From Candidatus Zixiibacteriota bacterium (GTDB taxonomy: Bacteria > Zixibacteria > MSB-5A5 > SM1-73): DNA of 15,637 nucleotides. Positions 7,013-14,125 of the stretch are shown in pieces. Location of the stretch: assembly GCA_023127875.1 (NCBI GenBank), contig JAGMFA010000032.1, positions 1 to 15,637 of the forward strand, given 5' to 3'. Positions within the stretch are counted from its first letter, which is position 1; every line of letters starts with the position of its first letter. The notes below the pieces were generated by a model. The model made no database searches and was not told the origin of the DNA. It worked only from the letters and a program-made list of their open reading frames with translations. The position numbers were made by a program, and so were the translations under genes.

Positions 7013-8215
7013 TTACACTCCAGATCGGCTTGGCTTTGATGTGGCGAGTAGAAGAAAAGCAATTATCCCAACAAACAAGACCACCGTTCCGAATCCAAAT
7101 GTGATGCGTAATCCGAACTTCTGTGCCACCACTCCGATGCAAAGGCCTGCCAAAACCTCTCCACCTGATCCCACCAGGCTTTGAAAGGAAAGCAAGGTGG
7201 CTCTTTGTGAGGAGGGGATGTGCTTGTTGTATAAATCTAAAAAGAGAGGCTCCTTGAAGCTTACAAATGACTGAAGAAGAATAAAGAAGATCACTGTCAA
7301 CAGAGGCGAACCGGTCATAGCAATAAGCAAGAGGCTTACAAGAAAAAGAAACTCCAGAATTATCAAAGAGGAGATCTCACCTTTGAACTTCTCGGAGAAG
7401 CTCGTAACTTTGTCTATGAAGAGTATGGTTAAAATAGAGGCTATCGCCAGGATCCAGCCAAAATATCGAATGGGGATGGACAGATTCTCATCGAAATGAA
7501 CCTGCCAGAACTGGGAGATGGCCTCAAAGGAGAATTCAGAGAAAAGAGCAAGAACGATCAGCGCAAGAATCAGTTTTTGCGATCGCAAAACATTCAGGCT
7601 TTGTTTGATTGTCTCAGAGAATTTAGAAATAATTTTGTCTGAAACCTTTTTTTCGATGGTGTATTCCTCTTTCATCTTTAGAATCAAGAATAAACAAAGT
7701 ATAAGGAATACTACCGTGAAAGGTATCCATACCAATTTCATGTTGAACCAAGCTAAGTATCCTCCCAGAATCAATCCCAAAAGATTGCCCGCTATCTTAA
7801 ATTTCGTTCCTTGAGCAAAAGCGGACTTTTGTTTCTCTTCTTTGCCCTCGTGTTTTAACGAATCAACCAGCCAAGCTTCTAAAGCTCCTGACCGGAGAGT
7901 TTCTCCCAGCCCGCCAATAATTTCCGCTACGATAAACCCTGCCAGAAAGGGAAAGAATATAAAAATGATTCCCGAAGTCAGGGAAAAGGCGGTAGACAGG
8001 ATCACCGAGATTCTTCTACCATAAATATCTGCCACCAAACCGGTAGGAATCTCGAAAAGCAGAATGGATGCTTCAAAGACTGCGGCAAGTAGGGCGATCT
8101 GAAATAGATTTATCTGATAATGTCGAAAATACAGGACATAAACTGGCAGAATGGTTCCGAAGGCAAAGCTGGTCAAAAATCTTGTTGCGGTGTAAATGCG
8201 AATCTTATCTTTCAA
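7013..8215 (-). CDS. MFS transporter
   Basis: A 400-residue integral membrane protein with about twelve hydrophobic segments, the usual length for a 12-helix major facilitator. The loop between helices 2 and 3 carries motif A as GLVADIYGRR (residues 59-68). The central hydrophilic loop (about residues 185-210) is the normal boundary between the two six-helix halves. The inferred role is proton-coupled efflux or uptake of a small molecule at the inner membrane; the substrate cannot be read from the sequence. The start is TTG (8215-8213). An in-frame TAG stands two codons upstream and no nearby ATG follows, so TTG is the only reasonable choice although no clear Shine-Dalgarno is seen. The gene has its own promoter and is probably monocistronic. 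Confidence 0.88.
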   Translation of the reverse strand: MKDKIRIYTATRFLTSFAFGTILPVYVLYFRHYQINLFQIALLAAVFEASILLFEIPTGLVADIYGRRISVILSTAFSLTSGIIFIFFPFLAGFIVAEIIGGLGETLRSGALEAWLVDSLKHEGKEEKQKSAFAQGTKFKIAGNLLGLILGGYLAWFNMKLVWIPFTVVFLILCLFLILKMKEEYTIEKKVSDKIISKFSETIKQSLNVLRSQKLILALIVLALFSEFSFEAISQFWQVHFDENLSIPIRYFGWILAIASILTILFIDKVTSFSEKFKGEISSLIILEFLFLVSLLLIAMTGSPLLTVIFFILLQSFVSFKEPLFLDLYNKHIPSSQRATLLSFQSLVGSGGEVLAGLCIGVVAQKFGLRITFGFGTVVLFVGIIAFLLLATSKPSRSGV

Positions 8216-8257
8216 TTTAAACTACGTGATTCGAAGTTAAGCTATTCAAAACAACCG

Positions 8258-8287
8258 TATATACACAAGAACCTCTGATGAAGTCAA
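8258..8287 (-). promoter_or_regulatory. sigma70-type promoter of the MFS gene
   Basis: Minus strand: -35 TTGACT (8287-8282, 5 of 6), an 18-bp spacer, and -10 TATATA (8263-8258). The predicted transcript starts near 8250, about 35 nt before the TTG start codon. Confidence 0.5.
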
Positions 8288-8310
8288 ATTACAAAAGGCC
8301 TTCTGGAGTG

Positions 8311-8326
8311 TCAAGCTTTAGCTTGA
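8311..8326. repeat. small hairpin TCAAGC-TTTA-GCTTGA
   Basis: Perfect 6-bp arms with a 4-nt loop, 10 bp from the large palindrome at 8336-8368. The two together may mark the 3' end of the radical SAM transcript. Confidence 0.45.
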
Positions 8327-8335
8327 TCTTAAACC

Positions 8336-8368
8336 TGTTCGGGTAGGGGTTCAACCCCTACCCGAACA
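8336..8368. repeat. 33-bp near-perfect palindrome
   Basis: Arms 8336-8351 and 8353-8368 are perfect reverse complements (16 bp) around a single central C at 8352. The core is GGGTAGGGGTT on the left and its complement on the right. It lies 117 nt downstream of the radical SAM stop codon and upstream of the MFS promoter. It may serve as a bidirectional transcript end or be a dispersed palindromic repeat. The minus-strand sequence after the stem (AGGTTTAAG) is not a convincing U-tract. Confidence 0.7.
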
Positions 8369-8380
8369 AGCCAATCCTGG

Positions 8381-8436
8381 GGACACTAATAGGTTGAACC
8401 TTTGTCCGTCAAAGGGGTGGGGATTCAACCCCCTCC
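8381..8436. repeat. degenerate relatives of the 8336-8368 palindrome
   Basis: Positions 8414-8436 (starting GGGGTGGGGATTCAACCCCC) resemble the core of the 33-bp palindrome, but only about 4 bp of stem remain. Just before it, AGGTTGAACCT (8391-8401) is itself palindromic and is flanked by GGACA (8381-8385) and TGTCC (8403-8407). This suggests decayed copies of the same repeat family. Confidence 0.45.
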
Positions 8437-8484
8437 AACAAGAGAGCAGGATTCTGAGATACGTTGATTTAGATAAGCTTCAGC

Positions 8485-10314
8485 CTACGGATTGGGAGAC
8501 CTCTCCGTCACATTTTCACAACCCCCCTTTTCCACCTCTTCTGAAGGCGACTCATTCCCTCGCAAAATTAAGCTGAGGATGTTTTTTAGTCTGAGAAGCG
8601 CCAGAAATTTCAAAGATCCTTTGGGGAGGTTCAGCTTAAAAAATCTTACCGGCCATTTGAGTTCATCTTTATCGCAGATTGTTGAGATCTTCAGTGCTCG
8701 AACAGATGAATTGACATCTTCAAGTTCCTTTTGTTGACCCGGTTTGGGTTGAGCTTTAACCGATCCCTCTTTCGTCATTTGTTCATCGATCGCCCGGATG
8801 ATGCTTTGCGCTTGGTTTATCCTCTTTTCGATTTCCTTGAATTTTTTGAGCTTGATCAGCCCGTGTTTGTATTTTACCTGATTTAGTCTTAGGGCACTCT
8901 GGTAGGTGCTTTCCACGATTTGGTCTCTGGTCATCCAAAAAGTCTCGTAGTTGAGCATTTGCTTCCAGCTTGGCTCCATAAGCGCCTTTCTGTGCTCCTC
9001 CAGAGTATGATAGAACAGCTTGTACCCATATTCTTCTGGGTTTTCGAAGACTCTGCTCCCTGGATCTAAAAAGGGAGACAGGGGGGAAATATAAGGGAAA
9101 AGTTTTTTACTTTTGTCCAATCTTTCCAAGAGGTCATCGATATACTCCACAGTTTCCATGACTGATTTAACATCCTGGTCAGGCAACCCGATCATAAAGA
9201 AGAGATCAAACTTGTGGCAACCTAAATCAAGAATTTTTTCGATCATCTGTTCCATTTTCTCATTATCATAGGGTCGACCGAAGGTGGCTCTTATCTTTGG
9301 ATCATGCGTCTCAGGAGAGAGTTGAATATTGAGATGGGGAATGGAGGCAGCGATTAAGTCCAGAGAGTTTAGAGGAGGAATGTCAAAAAATTCCAGAACC
9401 ACATGATTGTCCAGTTTTTGTTTCCTTAACAAGCTCAAAAGGTTTCGAGCATACTCTTCCCCTGGTTGAAATATATCCCCCAGGATGAAGATAGGTCCCT
9501 TGAAATACCGAGAAATCTGGAGAAGGTCAGAAGCTACCAGTTCCGCATCCCGGTATGCGGGTTTTTGGCGATGACAGAAATTTTTGTAACTTTCCTGTGA
9601 GCCTCCGCAAGTTCCACAATGATAACTACAGCCCCGACAGGTAAAGACCGCTGTGATGGGATACTCCTGCCAGCCATAAAAAGGAATAGGTCCGGAAAGA
9701 TCTTTGTGTTTTATCGCCGATCTGATCATATGAGAATAATCCAGGGGATACTGGTTTAAATCGTCAGGAACCCAGCTGATCTGATTAATCTTCACCTCTC
9801 CATTTTCCTTATAGGTCAGATTGGGAATATTATCAAAGCCTTTCTTGTTTTGAAGAGCAGACAGCAAGAGCGAAAGAGGCTTCTCGGTGGAATCTCCTCG
9901 CAGGACAAAATCCACCTGTGGGTAGGTAATAAGCTCCTGATGAAAATAGGTGGATGACAGTCCCCCGAAGATCACCGGAGTTTGGGGATGATGCTTTTTC
10001 ACTATTCGTGCCAATTCTAAACTTCCCTGAACATGAGGAAGCCAATGCAGGTCGATGCCGAAAGCAAAAGCCTTCAACTTTTTTATCTCTTCTTCTGCAT
10101 CATAATGAGAATCAGATAGCATCTTATAGGCGACATTGATGATCCGCACATCAAACCCGTGACTGGTCAGATATTGGGACAGGCTGACAAATCCCAGAGG
10201 ATACATGTCAAAGACGGGGGTGGAGGGGATCACATCGCTTATCGGTCCCCACATGACAGAACGCTTTCGGAAATCATATATGCTGGGAGGGTGAAGGAAA
10301 ATTAAGTCAATCAT
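8485..10314 (-). CDS. B12-binding-domain radical SAM protein
   Basis: A 609-residue protein. Residues about 1-160 form a cobalamin-binding-like Rossmann region, with LHPPSIYDFRKR at the start, DLHWLPHVQGSLELA around 88-102 and VIFGGLSS around 114-121. The radical SAM cluster motif is CSYHCGTC (C229, C233, C236, spacing CX3CX2C), with one more cysteine at C226, followed by GGS and a TIM-barrel region to about 450. A predicted helical, charged tail runs to 609. The N-terminal text resembles the uncharacterised Ta0216-type B12/radical SAM family (TIGR04190 as I recall it; not checked). Such enzymes often perform methylation or rearrangement on unreactive carbons; the substrate is unknown. The ATG lacks a visible Shine-Dalgarno. 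No obvious partner gene adjoins it. Confidence 0.88.
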   Translation of the reverse strand: MIDLIFLHPPSIYDFRKRSVMWGPISDVIPSTPVFDMYPLGFVSLSQYLTSHGFDVRIINVAYKMLSDSHYDAEEEIKKLKAFAFGIDLHWLPHVQGSLELARIVKKHHPQTPVIFGGLSSTYFHQELITYPQVDFVLRGDSTEKPLSLLLSALQNKKGFDNIPNLTYKENGEVKINQISWVPDDLNQYPLDYSHMIRSAIKHKDLSGPIPFYGWQEYPITAVFTCRGCSYHCGTCGGSQESYKNFCHRQKPAYRDAELVASDLLQISRYFKGPIFILGDIFQPGEEYARNLLSLLRKQKLDNHVVLEFFDIPPLNSLDLIAASIPHLNIQLSPETHDPKIRATFGRPYDNEKMEQMIEKILDLGCHKFDLFFMIGLPDQDVKSVMETVEYIDDLLERLDKSKKLFPYISPLSPFLDPGSRVFENPEEYGYKLFYHTLEEHRKALMEPSWKQMLNYETFWMTRDQIVESTYQSALRLNQVKYKHGLIKLKKFKEIEKRINQAQSIIRAIDEQMTKEGSVKAQPKPGQQKELEDVNSSVRALKISTICDKDELKWPVRFFKLNLPKGSLKFLALLRLKNILSLILRGNESPSEEVEKGGCENVTERSPNP

Positions 10315-10561
10315 GAGTATTTGTGAATTTCTGAGCGGTTCAGATTTCTACTAAACCAACTTCATCATTCATACGAAGCTTGGGTCAGTGTTTCTGGTGG
10401 TCATTGGGGATTTAGCTGGGGGCTTGAGACGATTAAATGCTTCAAAAAGACACAATTTTCACCACAATAATTGCAACTTCTGTTACTATATATAGGAACG
10501 CAAAGGAATCCAACAATGCCCTTTGGGAAAGAAAAGGCACAAACGATCTCCGCACAAAAAC
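10315..10561. other. spacer upstream of the radical SAM gene
   Basis: A 247-bp AT-rich gap. A TATATA on the minus strand near 10486-10491 could be a -10 box, but no good -35 accompanies it. No gene, clear terminator or strong repeat is seen. Confidence 0.4.
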
Positions 10562-10903
10562 CTATCTTTCCGAATGATCATAAAGGACCGTTTCCACTGC
10601 ATCCTTATATTCAGAAATCTTCTCCTCCGGTGAGCGTAATCGTTCAGAGAGCATCCTAACTTTGTACCAAGAGGTGTAGCCGATTAACCGCCATATTAGG
10701 ATTGTGGCAATTGAAAGGAATACGAGGAATGCAACCCCTATTGATGGGAGGGCTTTCATCGAATTAACTGCCAGGGCGAGAATTCCTGCTGAGAGGGGGA
10801 GCATAATTGCTCCCCATCTCTCAGGTATTTTTTGTATCTCAGAGATATCTGAGAGAACCCGCTTATATTCCATCATTAATAGGTCAAGCATTGTTCCTCT
10901 CAT
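10562..10903 (-). CDS. small two-helix membrane protein of unknown function
   Basis: Up to 113 residues. A charged N-terminal helix is followed by two hydrophobic segments (about 31-49 and 53-73) joined by a very short turn. A hydrophilic C-terminal helix rich in Arg, Glu and Lys follows (about 80-113). This gives a membrane hairpin with both ends probably on the same, cytoplasmic side. Two starts compete: ATG at 10903 with no clear ribosome site, and ATG at 10891 (109 residues) preceded by AGAGG 4 nt upstream, which I favour. It lies 113 bp downstream of the HEPN gene in the same direction, so it may share that transcript. I do not recognise the family. Small two-helix membrane proteins do occur beside defence and toxin-antitoxin genes, but this link is inference. 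Confidence 0.65.
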   Translation of the reverse strand: MRGTMLDLLMMEYKRVLSDISEIQKIPERWGAIMLPLSAGILALAVNSMKALPSIGVAFLVFLSIATILIWRLIGYTSWYKVRMLSERLRSPEEKISEYKDAVETVLYDHSER

Positions 10904-11016
10904 TGCATCAACTCGCTTGTTGCGTCAGGATATTGTTATCCTTCACAACAAAGAAGTTCAGTGAACAGACAAGCTTTGCTTTAAGTCTTTTAGTACTTAT
11001 GGAAGTCAAATTGGTT

Positions 11017-11415
11017 TCACAACGCATATCCCTCTTTTCTCACATATTCCTCAACTGTCCCGATGAAATCTTTTGTCTGTTCAATCAATGTCCTGGCTTT
11101 CTTTTCGCTTACCGAACCTGGAAAACCATAATCCCCCAATTGTCTCAACTTAAAAGCATTTCTAAGATACCGATGTAACGGTTGAGGCAGAAGATCTGTT
11201 TTAACGAACTCTTTTCCAAATGCAGCAATGACGGCTTTATGTTTTGAAAATGAGAGATTTTTAGTTAGCAAAACAGCTTCAACAGCATAAAACATCGCAT
11301 AATAGGATCGACTTGCAGAAAAACCGTAATGCCTACTTTTAAATAAATCTTCCGCAACCTCAAGACTTTCTGTTGCCATCTGCAAGAGGTCAGGAATATC
11401 TTTGTCCTTCCTCAT
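11017..11415 (-). CDS. HEPN-domain protein (putative toxin of an MNT/HEPN pair)
   Basis: A 132-residue, mostly helical HEPN-domain protein (PF05168-like). It carries the family signature RSYYAMFYAVEAVLL at 36-50 and SKHKAVIAAFGKEFVKT at 57-73. HEPN toxins usually use an RX4-6H motif as an RNase site. Here R36 is present, but the position equivalent to His in RX4HXY is Met41 and the following Tyr43 is kept. His59 in the SKH stretch is the nearest conserved histidine. The start ATG overlaps the MNT stop by 4 bp (11412-11415), typical of coupled toxin-antitoxin genes. In the studied HepT/MntA system the nucleotidyltransferase neutralises the HEPN toxin by AMPylating that tyrosine. Whether this copy is an active RNase is uncertain. 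Confidence 0.85.
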   Translation of the reverse strand: MRKDKDIPDLLQMATESLEVAEDLFKSRHYGFSASRSYYAMFYAVEAVLLTKNLSFSKHKAVIAAFGKEFVKTDLLPQPLHRYLRNAFKLRQLGDYGFPGSVSEKKARTLIEQTKDFIGTVEEYVRKEGYAL

Positions 11416-11741
11416 ATGGGGACACCTTCTCTTTTTGCATTAAGGATTACGGGTAGCCTTCGTGCTAAATATTGTTTCTCTTCCAGTGGGAGAACAGAAA
11501 TTAAGGTATCATATTTAAAGTCTATTTGACCAATTACCTCAAAAAGCGTATCCAGTTCAGCATCAAAATCTCTAATCTCATCAAAAAGCACAATAATATC
11601 AATGTCTGAGCCTTCTGTAGCATCTCCTCGGGCATAGGAGCCATATAGAATGACTCTCTTTAATTTTTCTCCATAGATTTTCTGAAGGCTACCTTTCACC
11701 TCCTCCAAGATCGGTTCTATATCTTTGCGAGTTTTTTTCAT
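11412..11741 (-). CDS. minimal nucleotidyltransferase (MNT), putative antitoxin
   Basis: A 109-residue protein with the DNA polymerase beta-type minimal nucleotidyltransferase signature GSYARGDATEGSDID. This gives the GSX10DXD pattern with G34-S35 and metal-binding Asp46 and Asp48; Asp78 in KYDTLISVLPLE is a candidate for the third acidic residue. Length is normal. It is the first gene of a two-gene unit, followed with a 4-bp overlap by the HEPN gene. By analogy with MntA it would transfer AMP from ATP to the HEPN partner and act as antitoxin. The ATG is preceded by GAAGGTGA about 7 nt upstream. A TATAAT box and a palindrome lie upstream, consistent with its own regulated promoter. Confidence 0.87.
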   Translation of the reverse strand: MKKTRKDIEPILEEVKGSLQKIYGEKLKRVILYGSYARGDATEGSDIDIIVLFDEIRDFDAELDTLFEVIGQIDFKYDTLISVLPLEEKQYLARRLPVILNAKREGVPI

Positions 11742-11812
11742 CTTAACTTCACCTTCAAGACTCTCTTAGTGTAGTTTCCGAAAACCTGCACCACCGCGAC
11801 CATGTGTGTGGT

Positions 11813-11825
11813 GACAAAAGTTGTC
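11813..11825. promoter_or_regulatory. palindrome GACAA-AAG-TTGTC upstream of the MNT/HEPN pair
   Basis: Perfect 5-bp arms around a 3-bp centre, lying between the TATAAT at 11849-11854 and the MNT ATG at 11741. The placement fits an operator for autoregulation, but the palindrome is short and this is inference. CACCAC/GTGGTG arms (about 11790-11812) lie next to it and could form a second weak hairpin. Confidence 0.3.
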
Positions 11826-11848
11826 TCGTGCCATTAACTACTTTTCGT

Positions 11849-11854
11849 ATTATA
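11849..11854 (-). promoter_or_regulatory. perfect -10 box (TATAAT) for the MNT/HEPN genes
   Basis: The minus-strand TATAAT would place the transcript start near 11842, about 100 nt before the MNT ATG. No good -35 is present: the best is TTCTGA at 16-bp spacing. This makes it a weak or activator-dependent promoter candidate in the 159-bp gap after the UbiA gene. Confidence 0.4.
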
Positions 11855-11900
11855 GGAACTTGTTGAAACATCAGAACCTAACTTTTCACCGCACCGCACT

Positions 11901-12821
11901 TCAAACAATCCTTCCCAATACAAAACCAAGAGATAAAAGCAATCCCACTAAAAGATGTACCTTTATGGTTTTAGCTTGAGCGGGGATGAGTTCGGTGAAT
12001 TTGTCGTAGTTGGCTTTTAGGGTTTTGATGGCGCCCAGGGCTACGGGAAGGGTTAAAAAAGAAACTAAAACAAAAGGGGTGACAATCCTGAAAATCACAC
12101 TTCCCGCTATCACCAGGTAAGTGGCACAGATTAAGAAATAGTAGCCATAAACCGCCTTCCTCTTACCTAATATCACCACCAGGTGTCTTTTGTTCACCGC
12201 CTTATCTGCTTCATAATCGGGAAATTGATTGATATATAAAATCGCCGCCACCAGAAAGCCGATGGGAAGCGATATCCAGAAAGCGGACCAGCTTAAACTG
12301 TGAGCTTGAACATAGTATGTTCCTATTATGGTGAGGGTGCCCAAGTTCAAGCCAACAACAAGCTCTCCGATGCCTCTATAGCCGATGAGGATAGGGGCGG
12401 CGGTATAAAAGAATCCAGTCAGAAGTCCGAAGATGCCCAGATATAAAACCAAATTCCCTGGGGTGACTGCATTCAAATATAATCCTATAATTGAACCGAG
12501 GCCGAAGAACAAAAATGAGCCGATCAACATGTGCTGGGGCGGAATCACCCTATTTTGAATTACCCGGCTTCCTCCGGAGAAAGGTGTAACCTTGGTGTTG
12601 ATCTCATCGTTTCCGGTTTTGTGATCATAATAATCGTTGGCTAAATTTGTTCCTGCGTTGAAGAGAGGTACTCCCACCAAAACCAGAATGAATTTAGATA
12701 AGCTAAACTTTCCGGTCATGTTCCAGGCTAAGGCACTTCCTACCAGAACCGGTATGGCGCTGGCGGTGAAAAATGGCGCTCGTATGGCTTTTATCCATTT
12801 TTTGATGAACTCTTTCATCAA
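11901..12821 (-). CDS. UbiA-family prenyltransferase (MenA-like)
   Basis: A 306-residue polytopic membrane protein with about nine hydrophobic segments. The first Asp-rich motif is NLANDYYDHKTGND at residues 59-72 (N59, D63, D66, D72). The second is DYEAD at 202-206, followed by the basic stretch NKRHLVV. These bind Mg-diphosphate of a polyprenyl donor. ANDYYD with a following gly-rich loop (FSGGSR) is closest to 1,4-dihydroxy-2-naphthoate prenyltransferase of menaquinone synthesis, but other aromatic acceptors are possible and no other men genes are in the window. The start is TTG (12821) or the adjacent ATG (12818). The AAGGAAGG ribosome site is better spaced for the TTG. It is the last gene of the four-gene operon, 20 bp after the tsaC/sua5-type gene. 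Confidence 0.85.
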   Translation of the reverse strand: MMKEFIKKWIKAIRAPFFTASAIPVLVGSALAWNMTGKFSLSKFILVLVGVPLFNAGTNLANDYYDHKTGNDEINTKVTPFSGGSRVIQNRVIPPQHMLIGSFLFFGLGSIIGLYLNAVTPGNLVLYLGIFGLLTGFFYTAAPILIGYRGIGELVVGLNLGTLTIIGTYYVQAHSLSWSAFWISLPIGFLVAAILYINQFPDYEADKAVNKRHLVVILGKRKAVYGYYFLICATYLVIAGSVIFRIVTPFVLVSFLTLPVALGAIKTLKANYDKFTELIPAQAKTIKVHLLVGLLLSLGFVLGRIV

Positions 12822-12841
12822 AAAGATACCTTCCTTTTGAA

Positions 12842-13603
12842 TTAACCTAAGGCACCGGCTTGAGTCTGCCCATCTCCCTTTTGAGGATTTTCCGGAACCG
12901 AGTCGACTTTCACCTTTTGCGGATTGGCATTATCATGAGGTTCCTCTTCAGGAATCCTTATCTTTGGCACCACCTTTTTTATCTCATCTAAAGGTATGTG
13001 CCCCAGCCGAATCAAGGAGACCTCTTCTGTGGAGACATCCAGCACGGTGGAGGGGAGGAAGACCCTTGATTTCCCTCCGTCCAGAATCAAATCTATTCTT
13101 CCGTTGAAGAAATAAAAGACCCTATTTGCCGCCACACAACTTTTCTTTCCGGAGATGTTGGAGCTGGTGGCGGTGATGGGAACCTGCACTGCCTCCAGAA
13201 GTTGAGCTATCATGTTGCTGGGAGAAACCCGAATGCCCAGCTTATCTCCTTTGGCTAAAACCAATGAGAGCTTGGGAGAGGTGCTTCTGAATACCAAAGT
13301 TAAAGGACCGGGCCAGAATTTTTCCATAAGCTTTCCCGCATCCTCACTTACAAAGTCGACCACCTTCCGGGCATCCCCTGCGCCTTTTAAGAAGACAGAG
13401 AGAGGCCTGGATCTATCCCTCCTCTTAATCCGATAGATCTTTGCCACCATCTCCTCATTATAGGCATCTGCGCCCAGAGCATAAACCGTCTCGGTGGGAA
13501 ACGAAACTATGCCTCCACCTTTTAGAATCCTGGCGGATTCGTTTATTATGTTTTTTTCCGGGTTCTCCTGGTTGACCAACAAAACTTTAGTTTTGATTAA
13601 CAA
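12842..13603 (-). CDS. TsaC/Sua5/YrdC-type L-threonylcarbamoyladenylate synthase
   Basis: A 253-residue protein. The YrdC domain covers about 10-205, with GGGIVSFPTETVYALGADA (29-47), KIYRIKRRDRSRPLSV (55-70), FWPGPLTLV (96-104), TATSSNISG (144-152) and PSTVLD (184-189). All the landmark segments are present. It makes threonylcarbamoyl-AMP from threonine, bicarbonate and ATP, the first step of the universal t6A37 tRNA modification, in the cytoplasm. The canonical Sua5 C-terminal domain is absent. Instead a short charged, Pro/Asn/Gln-rich tail (about 213-253) follows, probably disordered. The start is TTG at 13603-13601 with AGGGA about 6 nt upstream; no ATG is available near the conserved core. 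The gene starts 30 bp after the SPOR lipoprotein gene. Confidence 0.9.
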   Translation of the reverse strand: MLIKTKVLLVNQENPEKNIINESARILKGGGIVSFPTETVYALGADAYNEEMVAKIYRIKRRDRSRPLSVFLKGAGDARKVVDFVSEDAGKLMEKFWPGPLTLVFRSTSPKLSLVLAKGDKLGIRVSPSNMIAQLLEAVQVPITATSSNISGKKSCVAANRVFYFFNGRIDLILDGGKSRVFLPSTVLDVSTEEVSLIRLGHIPLDEIKKVVPKIRIPEEEPHDNANPQKVKVDSVPENPQKGDGQTQAGALG

Positions 13604-13633
13604 ATTACGTCCCTGTATTTTGTTTCTGAAGAA

Positions 13634-14125
13634 TTACGGTTTGATTTCCACCTCCACCACCCAACTCTCTTTATATCCCAATTTCTTTATTTTTTCCAAG
13701 AGGACCTCAGCCTCCTCTTTGGTTTCACAGTTTCCCAACCTTACCCAGTAGTAAGGGGTTTTATAGTCTATGTAGCTCTTCTCCGAAAGCTGATCTGCTA
13801 CCGATTCAGCCACCCGGGAGGCTTCATCCGGATATTTGGTGGCGAAGAACTGCACCCGGTAAACTTTTCTGAAAAAGAGACTCTCTTTTCCCTTTGATTC
13901 GTCCAATTCAATTTTATTCTCTTTCTCAAATCCAGAAGTTCCCTCCCTTTTTTCTTTGGGTTCCTGTTCGGTAACGATTTCCCGGTCCTGGGGAAAGCCC
14001 AGGGGGTCAAACTGATTTTCTCCTCTGGTTCGAGGGTCCTCTTTTATACTTTTTTTAGGCCAGAGGGAACAACCTGAAAGGCACATACAAAGAAGAAGGT
14101 AAATTAAAAGCTTGCTTGGCCTCAT
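13634..14125 (-). CDS. SPOR-domain lipoprotein
   Basis: A 163-residue predicted lipoprotein. A short signal sequence ends in the lipobox LSGC, with lipidated Cys19. Residues 20-85 form a charged, probably disordered linker. Residues about 88-160 form a SPOR domain (YRVQFFATKYPDEA, then YWVRLGNCETKEEAE and a final beta strand). SPOR domains bind peptidoglycan stripped of its peptides, often at the division site, so it likely sits in the periplasm tethered to a membrane. The ATG overlaps the manC-like stop codon by 4 bp (ATGA, 14122-14125), so translation is probably coupled. A specific role is not evident; it is too short to contain an enzymatic domain. Confidence 0.87.
   Translation of the reverse strand: MRPSKLLIYLLLCMCLSGCSLWPKKSIKEDPRTRGENQFDPLGFPQDREIVTEQEPKEKREGTSGFEKENKIELDESKGKESLFFRKVYRVQFFATKYPDEASRVAESVADQLSEKSYIDYKTPYYWVRLGNCETKEEAEVLLEKIKKLGYKESWVVEVEIKP

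Noticed and set aside
8414..8436. tRNA-like T-arm (GGGGATTCAACCCC)
   Set aside because: No acceptor, D or anticodon stems can be built around it; it resembles the neighbouring palindrome instead.
1584..10314. Ribosomal peptide (RiPP) cluster made of TldD/TldE plus the radical SAM enzyme and MFS exporter
   Set aside because: The genes are in separate transcription units with own promoters or long repeat-filled spacers, no precursor peptide is visible, and the radical SAM protein is a B12-binding type without a SPASM-like tail.
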